In this document: positions 1 to 9,161 of the stretch, piece after piece
Layout: each line of letters opens with the position of its first letter
Numbering within the stretch: the stretch's first letter is position 1
From: Vibrio hippocampi
Lineage (GTDB): Bacteria; Pseudomonadota; Gammaproteobacteria; Enterobacterales; Vibrionaceae
Assembly: GCF_921292975.1 (NCBI RefSeq)
Contig: NZ_CAKLCM010000003.1
Span: 1,426,001 to 1,490,000 of the forward strand
DNA: 64,000 nucleotides
Direction: 5' to 3'
Position numbers and translations under genes: made by a program
The notes under the pieces: model-generated
What the model saw: only the letters and a program-made list of their open reading frames with translations
Told to the model about the DNA's origin: nothing
Databases searched by the model: none

Positions 1-372
1 AAAGGCATGACGAAGAAGTAACTGCTTACATTCCGTATTAACACTTGAGCGTTGATAAGATTGAGCATACCAAGTATACCCAATTTCCACTCGCTGATTC
101 GCACTATCTGCATTGCAAAAGCGGGTCGTTCCAATCACCGTATCAGTCAATTTATCGATAACCACAAAAGGCAACGCTGTCCCTTGCTGTTGGCTATCCA
201 AAGCCTGTTGAATATACGATTCAATGGTCCTTCCACTAGGCACTGAGGTATACCAGAGATCCCATAACTGACCATCACTGGCCGCGGCAACCAGTGCGGA
301 TGCATGCCCCTTTTCTAGTGTCACTAATTTGACCGTTTTTGCTTCTAGTTCAATCGGGTAAAGCCACATCAT
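1..372 (-). CDS. GNAT family N-acetyltransferase (3' part outside window)
   Basis: An open frame runs from an ATG at 372 leftward off the window edge, giving 124 codons with no stop. The AGGA motif in AAAAAGGACGTT sits just upstream of two adjacent ATGs (372 and 369), so either could be the start. The protein begins MMWLYPIELEAKTVKLV and contains the segment VVIDKLTDTVIGTTRF followed by VEIGYTWYAQSYQRSSVN. That is the typical beta-strand pair and the 'IGYTW..YQ.....E.K..LL.HAF' region of RimJ/RimL-type acetyltransferases that acylate amino groups from acetyl-CoA. The substrate cannot be told. It is divergent from the second GNAT gene at 606, with a 233 bp shared upstream region. The family call is good; the exact role is unknown. 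Confidence 0.8.
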   Translation of the reverse strand, partial: MMWLYPIELEAKTVKLVTLEKGHASALVAAASDGQLWDLWYTSVPSGRTIESYIQQALDSQQQGTALPFVVIDKLTDTVIGTTRFCNADSANQRVEIGYTWYAQSYQRSSVNTECKQLLLRHAF

Positions 373-605
373 AACGTCCTTTTTGTTGGCTAATTGCTCA
401 CAGAACTTGCAATATATTGCAAGTTCTCACAATAATCTCGGAGAATAAAATCAAGCTCTATATTCATGGCTTGCTATTTTATTTAGGCTTACTTGGCGAG
501 CTATTGACTCTAATCACTATATTTAAAATCTCACTAAATTTAAATGCTCACAATTTAAAGCCTCGATCGTTCATTTAGATTTTCTACCATTTTAAGGTTT
601 CTACC

Positions 606-1040
606 ATGCCCATAATTGAATTTTCTTCCGGTGAACTAGATAGCCAATTGCAGCAGCAACTGAGTGCTGGTTTCGACCATCATAGCCAGTTTCAGCAAGC
701 GCCCAGCTATGAGAAGCAACAACTCAATTGGATGCTGCAAGACAGCCAAGGCAAATTGATTGCCGCATTGACTTCTCATTTGCTTTGGGACTGGTTATAC
801 ATCGATGAACTTTGGGTCGATGACGCGTGCCGTGGCAAGGGAATGGGCAAGAAACTGATGCAGCATGCGGAACAATATGCGCGTAAAGAAAAACTCGCGG
901 GATTGTGGCTCTGGACGCAAAGCTGGCAAGCGCCAACGTTTTACCAGAGCCTAGGGTTTGTTGAATTTAGTCGCTTTGATAATTTTCCTAAAGGACACTA
1001 TCGCATTGGCTTAAGAAAAACGCTTAACCTCATCGACTAA
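606..1040 (+). CDS. GNAT family N-acetyltransferase
   Basis: A 144-residue single-domain acetyltransferase. Residues about 45-75 carry the central strands (GKLIAALTSHLLWDWLYIDELWVDDACRGKGMGKKLM). The acetyl-CoA pyrophosphate loop is R-G-K-G-M-G-K (Q/RxxGxG/A type), and the C-terminal FYQSLGFVEF motif is typical of GNAT proteins. It probably acetylates a small molecule or a protein amine in the cytoplasm; the substrate is unknown. The start follows TAAGGTTTCTACC, a modest ribosome-binding site. It is a lone gene, divergent from the partial GNAT gene on the left and convergent with the cytochrome gene on the right. Confidence 0.85.
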   Translation: MPIIEFSSGELDSQLQQQLSAGFDHHSQFQQAPSYEKQQLNWMLQDSQGKLIAALTSHLLWDWLYIDELWVDDACRGKGMGKKLMQHAEQYARKEKLAGLWLWTQSWQAPTFYQSLGFVEFSRFDNFPKGHYRIGLRKTLNLID

Positions 1041-1089
1041 CGGAAGCGGTTAGCATCGAAGGAAACAAAACTCCGATCCCCAACCTCGG

Positions 1090-1115
1090 TACATAGCTCA
1101 TGTATATAGCTCAGG
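1090..1115. repeat. Tandem repeat, 2 x 13 bp
   Basis: Two copies, TACATAGCTCATG and TATATAGCTCAGG, lie 50 bp downstream of the GNAT stop codon. It is one of many short arrays of this kind in the window. Confidence 0.6.
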
Positions 1116-1173
1116 CCATTATTCAGACAAAAATCGGGTCGCCCCTAACAATCAGTAATCAATCGCCATTGCG

Positions 1174-2589
1174 CTAATCTAAAGTACTCAAATACTCAAC
1201 AATGGCTTGTCTATCCTGTTTGTTTTTTAGACCGGTGTAGCCCATATAAGTCCCGGGGATCAGATCTTTCGGCGACGCTAAAAACTGTTCGATCAATGAT
1301 TCACTCCAAACTGGATTTTTTGCAGCAAACTCCAACATGGCTTTTGAATAGTTTTGATAACGGTCGTCTGAGGCGACTTTACGCCCGACAATTTGGTTCA
1401 TGTTAGGGGCAATCGACGAGTTTTCCGAGTGACAAAGCGTACATTGTGAGTAAAGTTGGCGACCACGCTCAATACTGTTCTCTGGTAAGGTGTCGTTACC
1501 GCCAGCAGTGTATTTATTGCGTATCGTGAGTAGCGTTTGTGATTGAGAGTCTGTGAGTAGCGCCCTCACTTTAAGCATTGCCTGTGCCTGATCCCATGTC
1601 ATGCTGGCTTCAATGCCACCGGTTGCTTGACCATACTCTACCACCTTATCTGTGGAGATGGTTTTTCCTTGCTGTGCCGCCTCAAGCGTGCGCATCAACT
1701 GTCCGCGCTGCTCAAGAAAGTCGTTAAATTCTGCGATATTATTTTGGGCTGATTGCTGCAACAACGCGTTCTGCTGTTCCGTGAGCAGGCTTCTCACTTC
1801 TTTCGCGACCTGACCGCGCTTGATGCCGTGATTCGATGCGATACGCAAACTCACAAAACCAAAGTGCTGACTCGGTTTGCCCACCACCTCAAAATCATTA
1901 AACTCTTGATCACCTGTTGACCAACTTAGCAAGCGAGCCGCCAAATTCACCAACTCTTTCTTATCCGCTTTGCTCATTTTAATTTTGCTGCTAGACAGAG
2001 ATAAATCCTGACCTTTACCGTTAAGATAAGCATCGCGGATCTGATTCAATTGCTGTTTTTGATCGTTATCCAGCGTTTGAATAATCTCGCCTAAGCGCTG
2101 AGCAATCACTTGCCCCAGTAACGCCTCATCGGCTCCGTAGGTCTCACCCAAACGGATAAACGCCGCTTCGGAGATCGTTTCTCCTACCAGTAGCCCTTCT
2201 AGCGCTCGGTTCATCGCAGAGCGACTGGCAACCGCTTTATTAAATGGCGCTTTTTGTTCTGTAACCAACTCAATCAATATCTCTCTCTGATCACTATCAA
2301 GCACCGCAAGGGTATGCTTAGCAACCTGACTACGAGATAAACTGTGCCCACTGGCAACGCGCAGTCCGACAAAACCGAAGTAATTGGCCATGCGTCCCAC
2401 GGACATATAGTCATTATTGGATGAACTTCCCGTCAACCAAGATAAGGTTCGGGACGCAACGGCATCATTCAGGGCTTTTTCACTGACCTGCATCTGACTG
2501 ATATCTCGAATCATCTCACTGTCTGCCGCCTGTGAAATCATCGGAGACACTAAGAGAATTAACGCAAATGTGAAGCGACGAATAACCAT
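1174..2589 (-). CDS. Exported cytochrome c-type protein with a duplicated helical domain
   Basis: 471 residues. The signal peptide is MVIRRFTFALILLVSPMISQAA. Two copies of a roughly 150-residue domain follow (about 40-195 and 210-365). Each copy has S-W-x-T-G, then Y/H-FGFVxLR-A-x-x-H, then R-x-QVAK, and ends in LTDSQ..LL.IR-like helices. A class I haem-binding motif C-T-L-C-H lies near residue 387, in a C-terminal cytochrome c domain with a likely distal Met (GTYMGYTG). It should act in the periplasm as an electron carrier or redox sensor. The same duplicated domain occurs in the protein at 6507-7757, and the two genes flank a two-component system and a phosphoesterase on the same strand. 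I do not recognise a named family for the duplicated domain. The LTxxQ-like helix ends recall CpxP/Spy/CnrX-type periplasmic proteins, but that is only a resemblance. Confidence 0.75.
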   Translation of the reverse strand: MVIRRFTFALILLVSPMISQAADSEMIRDISQMQVSEKALNDAVASRTLSWLTGSSSNNDYMSVGRMANYFGFVGLRVASGHSLSRSQVAKHTLAVLDSDQREILIELVTEQKAPFNKAVASRSAMNRALEGLLVGETISEAAFIRLGETYGADEALLGQVIAQRLGEIIQTLDNDQKQQLNQIRDAYLNGKGQDLSLSSSKIKMSKADKKELVNLAARLLSWSTGDQEFNDFEVVGKPSQHFGFVSLRIASNHGIKRGQVAKEVRSLLTEQQNALLQQSAQNNIAEFNDFLEQRGQLMRTLEAAQQGKTISTDKVVEYGQATGGIEASMTWDQAQAMLKVRALLTDSQSQTLLTIRNKYTAGGNDTLPENSIERGRQLYSQCTLCHSENSSIAPNMNQIVGRKVASDDRYQNYSKAMLEFAAKNPVWSESLIEQFLASPKDLIPGTYMGYTGLKNKQDRQAIVEYLSTLD

Positions 2590-2726
2590 GTTCTCTCCTA
2601 TTTATTGAATCAATAAAACCCATCAAGCGAGTGTGCCTTGATAGGCTGGGGTGACATTAATAATCGTGCTTCTATACCCAAATGGTCTTTTCTTTACAGG
2701 TACAACAAGCACTGACACCGTTTTAG

Positions 2727-4142
2727 TTAGTCACCAGCGGCGATAGGTAATCGCAGCAATATTTTAAACTCATCGGGTTGACTCTCTAGCAAGCTCAACT
2801 CTCCGCTGTGCGCTCGAGCAATTTCTCTGGATAGACTCAAGCCAAGCCCACTACCATCAATTTTTTGGTTTTGAGCATGTTCACCGCGATAAAAGCGCTC
2901 AAACAGTTGCGCCCTAACTTTTTCAGACAAGGTTGGGCATTGATTGATCACGCACACCGTTATCTCTTGTCCAACGCTTTCCGCTTCGATTTGAATAGAA
3001 GTATCAGGGACTCTATAACGGACCGCGTTACTCAAAATATTGTTGAGCAACTGTGTTAATAATAGCTCGTCACAGCACAATTCAATGTCTTGATCGATGT
3101 TGCGAACAAAGATTTCGTCATCAAAGGAGAGCGTTAAATCGTCCAGCAACTCATTTAACCCATCGCTCAAATTGATCGTGGTGAGATGGAGCGATAAGGT
3201 TCCCGCATCCGCTTGCGATAACAACAGCAGTTTGCGAATAATTGAGGATAGTCGACCCACTTCATCCAGCAGGCTTGGCAGATCAATCTCCTGATTCTGC
3301 TGCTGATTGATCGCCAACTCAAGTTTGCCCCGCAAAATCGTCAACGGCGTTTTTAGTTCATGAGCAGCATCGGCAGAAAAACGCGAGGACTGTAGAAAAC
3401 TCAATTCCAAACGCTCTAACATCCGATTGTAGGACTCAATCAACACCTGAAACTCCCTGTCATCTTGATCGGTAATCGGCAAGCGTTGGGAGAGTTCATT
3501 ATGATTGACGCTTTGCATTGCTCGGGTCAGACGGTTGATTGGTTTCACGGTAATCATGGCGATCAACCAAGCACTGATGGCACACAACACCAAAGCGAGA
3601 GGCACAATCACAATCAAGGCGGAGTGCATCGCGCCTCTGAGCTCTGTTTCTGTATTTTGTAGATCAACCGCAATAAAACTTCGACTGTGATTTCGCACAT
3701 AAAGACTGCCGCGCCAATCGCTGTTTCCGACTTGAAACAGAGTTTGCTGGCACGTTTCTTTGCTATCACTCACTACCGATGTGCCATTACTCTCTTGTGC
3801 CTTGAAGGGCTTTGGCTTTGACCAGCTAAAATCATTTAACGTCATTCCCTTAGGCCAGTTGTTTAACTGTGTTTTGATTTTCCCGTCTCGGCCTTCCAGT
3901 AACATCAAAAATTGTTGAGGACCTTTAAGCCCCAACTTTCGACCCAAATCGGTAATAAACCCGTCATTAGTCGCTTGGTGTTTATTCAGGGTAATGAGTC
4001 GCTTCGCTTCGTAACAAAGCTGGGTATCGAGACCTGCCACTTCATACTTCAGCATTCGATTCCAGCCGAACAAAAGCACCACCGCCAGCACAGCACTGAC
4101 GATCAAGCTTGAAGTGATAAACAGTCGAAAACGATAAGACAT
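2727..4142 (-). CDS. Sensor histidine kinase, HAMP-containing (CusS/QseC-like)
   Basis: 471 residues. The first membrane segment is at about 8-28 and the second at about 175-197. They enclose a 145-residue periplasmic sensor region with two cysteines (QLCYEAK and KETCQQ). A HAMP domain follows (VKPINRLTRAM), then HisKA with the phospho-acceptor in ADAAHELKTP at about residue 262, then HATPase_c with N box (NILSNAVRY) and G box (GSGLGLSLSREIARAH). It should phosphorylate the response regulator whose gene ends 10 bp upstream. The signal is unknown. Context suggests a periplasmic redox, metal or phosphate-related cue sensed together with the neighbouring exported proteins; that is inference. Confidence 0.9.
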   Translation of the reverse strand: MSYRFRLFITSSLIVSAVLAVVLLFGWNRMLKYEVAGLDTQLCYEAKRLITLNKHQATNDGFITDLGRKLGLKGPQQFLMLLEGRDGKIKTQLNNWPKGMTLNDFSWSKPKPFKAQESNGTSVVSDSKETCQQTLFQVGNSDWRGSLYVRNHSRSFIAVDLQNTETELRGAMHSALIVIVPLALVLCAISAWLIAMITVKPINRLTRAMQSVNHNELSQRLPITDQDDREFQVLIESYNRMLERLELSFLQSSRFSADAAHELKTPLTILRGKLELAINQQQNQEIDLPSLLDEVGRLSSIIRKLLLLSQADAGTLSLHLTTINLSDGLNELLDDLTLSFDDEIFVRNIDQDIELCCDELLLTQLLNNILSNAVRYRVPDTSIQIEAESVGQEITVCVINQCPTLSEKVRAQLFERFYRGEHAQNQKIDGSGLGLSLSREIARAHSGELSLLESQPDEFKILLRLPIAAGD

Positions 4143-4152
4143 AATAAGCAGC

Positions 4153-4836
4153 CTAACGAGGAATTAAGCGATAGCCAGTGCCGCGCACCGACTGAATAGC
4201 ACCGGATGTTTTTCCCTGATTATCAATGGCTCGAATTTTAGCGCGAATCCGTTTGATACAGACGTCCACAACATTGGTACAAGGGTCAAAATCATAGCCC
4301 CAAACATGCTCAAGAATTTGACCGCGAGTGAAGATCTGTTCTGGTGAACGCATCAAGTACTCCAACAATGAAAATTCTCGACTGGTTAGATCGACAGAGT
4401 GTCCATAACAGCTAGCCTTGCGGCTAATACAGTCGAGTTTCAACTCACCAACCGTCAAGATATGCTCTTGCACGCCCTCCACTCGTCTCAATACTGCTTG
4501 GATCCTCGCCACCAGTTCTTCAACAAAAAACGGTTTGGGTAAGTAGTCATCTGCGCCAAGTTCCAAGCCTTTGATTCTGTCTCCAAGCTCATTGCGGGCG
4601 GTCAACAAGATCACCGGCGTCGCAATTTTCTGCGCTCGAATGGAACCGAGAATATCGAGACCATCTCGATTAGGCAGCATAATATCGAGGACAATCACCT
4701 GATGTTGCTGCTGTAGCGCGAGTTCATACCCCAACTGACCATCGGCACATTGCGTCACGCTAAAGCCTCTTGCCTCTAGCCCTTCAGTGACTAGATGAGC
4801 AATTTTTTGCTCATCTTCTATTACCAAAACCTTCAT
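4153..4836 (-). CDS. Response regulator, OmpR/PhoB family
   Basis: 227 residues from the ATG at 4836, which has AAGGG a few bases upstream; an earlier in-frame start at 4860 lacks a site and would add eight residues not found in this family. The N-terminal receiver domain has the acidic pair (VIEDE), the phospho-acceptor Asp in VIVLDIMLPNRDG at about residue 51, Thr in LLTAR and Lys in PKPF. The C-terminal winged helix ends with RGTGYRLI. It is DNA-binding and partner to the kinase immediately downstream (10 bp gap), so the two are surely co-transcribed. Likely targets are the flanking exported-protein genes, by inference from position. Confidence 0.92.
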   Translation of the reverse strand: MKVLVIEDEQKIAHLVTEGLEARGFSVTQCADGQLGYELALQQQHQVIVLDIMLPNRDGLDILGSIRAQKIATPVILLTARNELGDRIKGLELGADDYLPKPFFVEELVARIQAVLRRVEGVQEHILTVGELKLDCISRKASCYGHSVDLTSREFSLLEYLMRSPEQIFTRGQILEHVWGYDFDPCTNVVDVCIKRIRAKIRAIDNQGKTSGAIQSVRGTGYRLIPR

Positions 4837-4949
4837 TGTTTCCCTTAAACCTAACGACATTTTCTACTCAGTTTCACTCTGAATGGCAGAGAGTGAGAGA
4901 ATTGTATCGCCATTGCTTATTTCCCCCAACGACAAGATGCCGGTTTTAC

Positions 4950-6434
4950 TTACTGGATAACATATTGATCCAAGATTTGTTGATTGTGATTCTGCCCGTT
5001 GTCTTCAAGAGCAGAGCGCACAAACTCCACATCGAGATTATCAGCGTTCACCGTCACTCTTAAATGTCCCGAGCCGCCAAGTATCGTTCCTGAAGTATAA
5101 CCAGCCTCCGCCGAATCCTGAGGGACTGACATGCCTCGGTGGGCAGGTTGTGGCACGGTTTGATAAATAATGCCATCTAACTCTTGCTTAGCGTAAAGAT
5201 GATCATGCCCGTGGAAAACCGCATCAACCTCGTGTTTCTTTAGTAGCGCGTGGATTGGCATATCCCAGTCAGGACGATATTGAGCAAACCCTTCCGTCCC
5301 ATCCGCATTTTTACCTCCCCACTCGCCATAGGGCACCGCGGCAACACCGCCTCGACCTTGACGATCAATGCCGCCTATCAATTGATGGATAAACACCAAT
5401 TTATGCTTAGCTTGGCTGTCGGCTAACGTCTCTTTAAGCCACTGATATTGCAGCCCGCCTAAAGAAAGCGCAAAGCGCCCTGCGCGTTTATTGTGTTGTG
5501 CCTCCCAATAAGGGTTAAGCACCACAAACAACACATCTCCCCATTCCCAAGCAAAATAGTCCTCTAGGTTGGCTAGATGCGGCTGCGATTGCGTGTTGCC
5601 CGTGTAAAAACCGTCAGGCGTCGGGTTAGGAAAATAATCGGTGCGCACCTTGCTCGCCCAGTTCGCCAAACTGTCTGGTCCGCCGCGACGCTCTTTGGCA
5701 CTCTCACCATCATGGTTGCCCAACACTAAATAGAGCGGTGTTTGCAACTGACTAAAAAAGTGTCGTTGTGCCAAATACTGCTGCATAGCATTGTCGCGGT
5801 TGGCGTGTTTGCGTGTCATAAAGGTATCGCCCAGATCGATATGGAAATCTGAGCGGTCACTCGCCACATTGCGCAGCGTTTGCAGATACATCGGGACATC
5901 AGCATTGTGATCGAGGTGAGAATCGGCGGTAATCGTAAAGATATAGTTTTCACCTTTGGCACGCTGAGTAACAAAGCTACCTTGAGCGAATAAACGCTTC
6001 GACTCGCTATCTTGTAACTGCCCGCTATCTTGTAATTGCCCGCTATCTTGTAACTGCCCGCTATCTTGTAATTGATAGTAGTAGCGAGTGTTGGCTTTTA
6101 GACCGTCAATCCTATGCTCATAGGGAGTGCCTTTGGTGATATTTTCAACCACAGACTCGATTGCAAGGTTATCCAAACGCTCGCCAATAAGAATCGTTAC
6201 AGGGGCGCTGCTATCATAGCGAAGCAAGCTCACCGTCACCGCATCATCCGTTATTGCTCCCAAGATCACATCCAGATCTTGATAGGGCACCGCTTGTGGG
6301 ACTGGCTGAGGCGGTCCCTTAAGCTTTTTGACTTTTTTAGGCTCTGCGACGCTCGCAAAACTGACACATAAAATACACCAACCACAGCTCAACCATTTTG
6401 CTGTGCGTCCGAACGTGGCAAACACACTCATCAT
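4950..6434 (-). CDS. Exported calcineurin-like metallophosphoesterase with fibronectin-like N-terminal domain
   Basis: 494 residues. An N-terminal hydrophobic export signal ends near SFASVAEP. A beta-sandwich region at about 45-165 (ending ANTRYYYQLQD) resembles the N-terminal domain of purple acid phosphatases. The catalytic domain has all the metal-ligand motifs: D-S-H (FTITADSH), IDLGD, LGNHD, IHQ and FHGHDH. It should hydrolyse phosphomonoesters or diesters in the periplasm; the substrate is unknown. A Q-L-Q-D-S-G tandem insertion of four units sits in the linker between the two domains. The gene lies between the response regulator and the unrecognised exported protein, all on the minus strand. 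Confidence 0.88.
   Translation of the reverse strand: MMSVFATFGRTAKWLSCGWCILCVSFASVAEPKKVKKLKGPPQPVPQAVPYQDLDVILGAITDDAVTVSLLRYDSSAPVTILIGERLDNLAIESVVENITKGTPYEHRIDGLKANTRYYYQLQDSGQLQDSGQLQDSGQLQDSESKRLFAQGSFVTQRAKGENYIFTITADSHLDHNADVPMYLQTLRNVASDRSDFHIDLGDTFMTRKHANRDNAMQQYLAQRHFFSQLQTPLYLVLGNHDGESAKERRGGPDSLANWASKVRTDYFPNPTPDGFYTGNTQSQPHLANLEDYFAWEWGDVLFVVLNPYWEAQHNKRAGRFALSLGGLQYQWLKETLADSQAKHKLVFIHQLIGGIDRQGRGGVAAVPYGEWGGKNADGTEGFAQYRPDWDMPIHALLKKHEVDAVFHGHDHLYAKQELDGIIYQTVPQPAHRGMSVPQDSAEAGYTSGTILGGSGHLRVTVNADNLDVEFVRSALEDNGQNHNQQILDQYVIQ
6005..6076. repeat. Coding tandem repeat, 4 x 18 bp, in the phosphoesterase gene
   Basis: Four 18-bp units begin CGCTATCTTGTAA on the plus strand and encode repeated QLQDSG on the minus strand. 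Units 1 and 3 have AACTG and units 2 and 4 have AATTG, which suggests a 36-bp dimer was duplicated. Being a multiple of three, the array keeps the frame. Confidence 0.9.
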
Positions 6435-6506
6435 TAACCCCTGTACTACTCTTTACATCACAACGTGTTACATCAACGGCTATCAATTAGACGGTAATTG
6501 GTTCGC

Positions 6507-7757
6507 TTATTTACTCGGAGAAAACAAAAACTCCGATTCGATAGTCTGAGTGGTTTTCAACGGACGCGAATAAAGGAATGGACCTTTCACATCCTTTGGA
6601 TTATCCGCTCTCATGCTCATCAATAGCTCTCTTTGCTTATCGGTCAGGGTCTGTCCAACCTTGGCAAAAGCATCACCGTAAAGGTAAGAAAGCTCACCAT
6701 CCAACTCTCCGTAACGCTTAGACCAAGCGATCACTTTTTGCTTGTCAGCGGTCTTGCCCTGTTGGAACAGACGCAACTCTTGTGAGATGTCACGACGAAC
6801 CTTGGCGATCTCAGTCAGTGACTGACGCTGAAGTTCAATGATTTGAGTAATGTCTTGACGCTGCTCAGGATTAAGAACGGTTAAGAAGTCTCGACCACTA
6901 TCTCCAGTTAAAGAAGTGCTGATCGCGTAGTCTTTCTTACCCATCGCCGGAGCAGTTTTCATACCAAAGCCACCAAAATACATCCCATGACGTTCAGGGC
7001 AAAAATAGGTATCAGCCTCTAAAGAGCCTGCATACCATGAGAACATCTCACTGGCATAAGTCATCACTGCGACATTGACCAGATGAGGCTGACCACGCCT
7101 TTTAAACTGACGTTCAACCTGTGGCCAAGTCGTTGAATCACCAAATTTGAGTTTATCTAACGCCTGTTTCTGTTCATCACTCAAAGAAACAATAATGTCT
7201 CCCATCACTTTGGCGCGCTGATACGCTAACTCACCATCCAGTTCATAAAGTTCTGCGGAATATTGCATCACCGCTTGCTGATCAAGTTGCATCGGTTTGT
7301 CGGCAAACTCACCTTCTAGGTTTTGACGGAAAGCTTGAATTAAAGGCAAGCGTAGCAACGCAAAACGCTCAATATCCGCCTGTTGCTGCTCGGCAAGATC
7401 CAGCAGTTGCTGTTTTTGGCTATCGTTGAGAACCGCAAGGGTATTGTTGGCGATCGTGGTTAAGAAGGAGGTGTTATGCCCTTTGCTGCCCGAGTCGATA
7501 TCGCGCATATATTGGAAGCCAAAATAGTCGGAGACTTTACCGGGTGGCAAAAAGGTATCGTAGCCAAAGTCGCCAGTAATAAAGGCAAGACCCGCAAACG
7601 CGATAGTGTGTAGTTGCGCTCTATCCGACATAGCTTGCTTCAAATTGTATTGCTTTGCAGGGCGTGGTTTAACATCGTTAGCCATAGCCGTAGTGTGCAT
7701 GGTTAGACTGGCTAACCCCATTGCCGTCACTAAGGCAAGTTTGGTTAATTTGATCAT
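6507..7757 (-). CDS. Exported protein of unknown function with duplicated helical domain
   Basis: 416 residues from the ATG at 7757, preceded by GGAGAGAT; an upstream in-frame start at 7814 has no such site and would hide the signal peptide (MIKLTKLALVTAMGLASLTMHTTAMA). Two related domains follow, about 50-215 and 220-400. Each has a short aromatic or TG segment, Y-F-G-F/G, a LNxxQRQ/SQKQ helix, then Y-x-ELDGELxY and a closing LTDKQRELL. The same architecture occurs in the cytochrome protein at 1174-2589. I do not recognise a function. Predominantly helical, LTxxQ-like and periplasmic, it may be a binding or sensor protein for the adjacent two-component system. Confidence 0.75.
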   Translation of the reverse strand: MIKLTKLALVTAMGLASLTMHTTAMANDVKPRPAKQYNLKQAMSDRAQLHTIAFAGLAFITGDFGYDTFLPPGKVSDYFGFQYMRDIDSGSKGHNTSFLTTIANNTLAVLNDSQKQQLLDLAEQQQADIERFALLRLPLIQAFRQNLEGEFADKPMQLDQQAVMQYSAELYELDGELAYQRAKVMGDIIVSLSDEQKQALDKLKFGDSTTWPQVERQFKRRGQPHLVNVAVMTYASEMFSWYAGSLEADTYFCPERHGMYFGGFGMKTAPAMGKKDYAISTSLTGDSGRDFLTVLNPEQRQDITQIIELQRQSLTEIAKVRRDISQELRLFQQGKTADKQKVIAWSKRYGELDGELSYLYGDAFAKVGQTLTDKQRELLMSMRADNPKDVKGPFLYSRPLKTTQTIESEFLFSPSK

Positions 7758-8020
7758 CGCATCTCTCCAATTCGGTTCACTGAGTACTGTTCGGTTCGCT
7801 AAGTAAAAGCGCATTCCCCGTATCGTAAAAGGGTTTGAGTGATGCAGCGAGTGTGGCGATCACGCTGTACTAAACCATGACATTTTTGTCATATAAGCCT
7901 GGCTATTTAATTTTTGATATTACATTCCTGTCATTAAAATCCGCCAAGTATTTAATATTAATTTTTATTTGATAGGATATTTTGCGTGTTTAAGACACGG
8001 GTATAAATAAGGAAATTATA

Positions 8021-8755
8021 ATGTTTAAATTTAATAAGATCGCTACATTAATAGCAGCAACAATTATAAGCACTGGTCTCTCAGCAGCATCCGTAGACTT
8101 TCGTCAAGAATATAGAAATGAGCAAGATAACCAAGACCAATATCAAAGCCGAGTTAAAATCGGCGCAAGTGTTGGCAAACATTTCTTTGGTTTAGAAGCC
8201 AAGCAAAAAGGTAAACCTTTTACCGATTGGGAACGTGGCGATAATGAATTTGAATATGGTTATAGATTTGACCTAGATAAGCAATGGCGCGTTACACCAT
8301 CAATGCCGATTACTTTTTCTAGCGGTTATGTCACTTTTAAACCGCAAGTTCGCGTACAGTACAAATTTGATAGTGGCGTGGTCGCTAAACTGCGTTACCG
8401 CCACCAATTCCGAAACTACGCTGAAGACAACAGCACCACAGGGCGCGACGGTGAACAACACTCTGTTCTTAACAGCAGTAAATTGACCGCAAACCTAGAC
8501 TGGAAGTTGGGTGATTGGCAATTTGGATTAGAGGGTAACTATGTTGAAGACTTTATCAATAAAGAGTGGAAGCTAGGAACCAACGCAGAGTATGAGTGGG
8601 ATTATAACTTGAAAGTCGGTTATAAGCAGAAAGATTGGAAATGGCGTCCTTACTTTGAATTAGGTAACATCCAATGTAGCTCTAGTAGCGGTTGTGGTGA
8701 TGACTATCGCAGTCGTCAATTACGTACCCGTGTAGGTATTACTTACTATTTTTAA
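8021..8755 (+). CDS. Oligogalacturonate-specific porin family protein (KdgM-like)
   Basis: 244 residues. A signal peptide (to about residue 22, TGLSAAS) is followed by alternating amphipathic strands rich in aromatics and charge (VDFRQEYRNEQDNQDQYQSR, FEYGYRFDL), ending in a C-terminal Phe (RVGITYYF) as expected for an outer-membrane beta barrel. Size and the opening 'DFRHEY'-like strand fit the KdgM/NanC porin family, which lets acidic oligosaccharides cross the outer membrane. No pectin genes are nearby, so the substrate is uncertain. The start has AAGGAAATTATA upstream. It is divergent from the exported-protein gene at 7757, with a 263 bp AT-rich promoter region between them. Confidence 0.82.
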   Translation: MFKFNKIATLIAATIISTGLSAASVDFRQEYRNEQDNQDQYQSRVKIGASVGKHFFGLEAKQKGKPFTDWERGDNEFEYGYRFDLDKQWRVTPSMPITFSSGYVTFKPQVRVQYKFDSGVVAKLRYRHQFRNYAEDNSTTGRDGEQHSVLNSSKLTANLDWKLGDWQFGLEGNYVEDFINKEWKLGTNAEYEWDYNLKVGYKQKDWKWRPYFELGNIQCSSSSGCGDDYRSRQLRTRVGITYYF

Positions 8756-8852
8756 TTTTAGTTTAAGCGCAGTGTGGTATTTTATATGAAGATAACATTT
8801 CTAGCGCTTAGCTGATTGACAACTCTTTCCCTTTGTTTGTATTTATATATTT

Positions 8853-8884
8853 GCCTCATAATCAATTTATGGGGCCTTTTTTTA
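8853..8884 (+). terminator. Rho-independent terminator after the KdgM-like gene
   Basis: Stem GCCTCATAA / TTATGGGGC (one G-U pair) with a 5-base loop, followed by seven T residues. Confidence 0.85.
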
Positions 8885-9161
8885 TTGAAACTGGAGCATT
8901 ATTATTTTGACTACCTATGGGCGGTGGCTGATCAAAACCTGTGTCATTCCCCGTGATTGGAAACCAAAGTCACATATCGAATAGTCGTTATTATGTTTAT
9001 TATGAGAATTCAAAATGATTTTAACATCGGTTTGATATAGAGTGCCTCTGAAGTCGGCCAAGCTTGCCTAAAAAAGTGCTTATCTGCTGTCATTCACGTT
9101 TGTTAAAACGTGTGTCGCAATGGTGGGTGATATCAATATTTAACCGTTTTAGTAATTTGAA
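8885..9161. other. Intergenic region without recognisable gene
   Basis: With the porin 3' tail, this is part of a 406-bp gap. It holds no convincing coding frame. One hairpin is visible, CACGTTT GTTA AAACGTG at 9095-9112, 50 bp before the next small gene; it could be an operator or leader hairpin. Confidence 0.4.
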
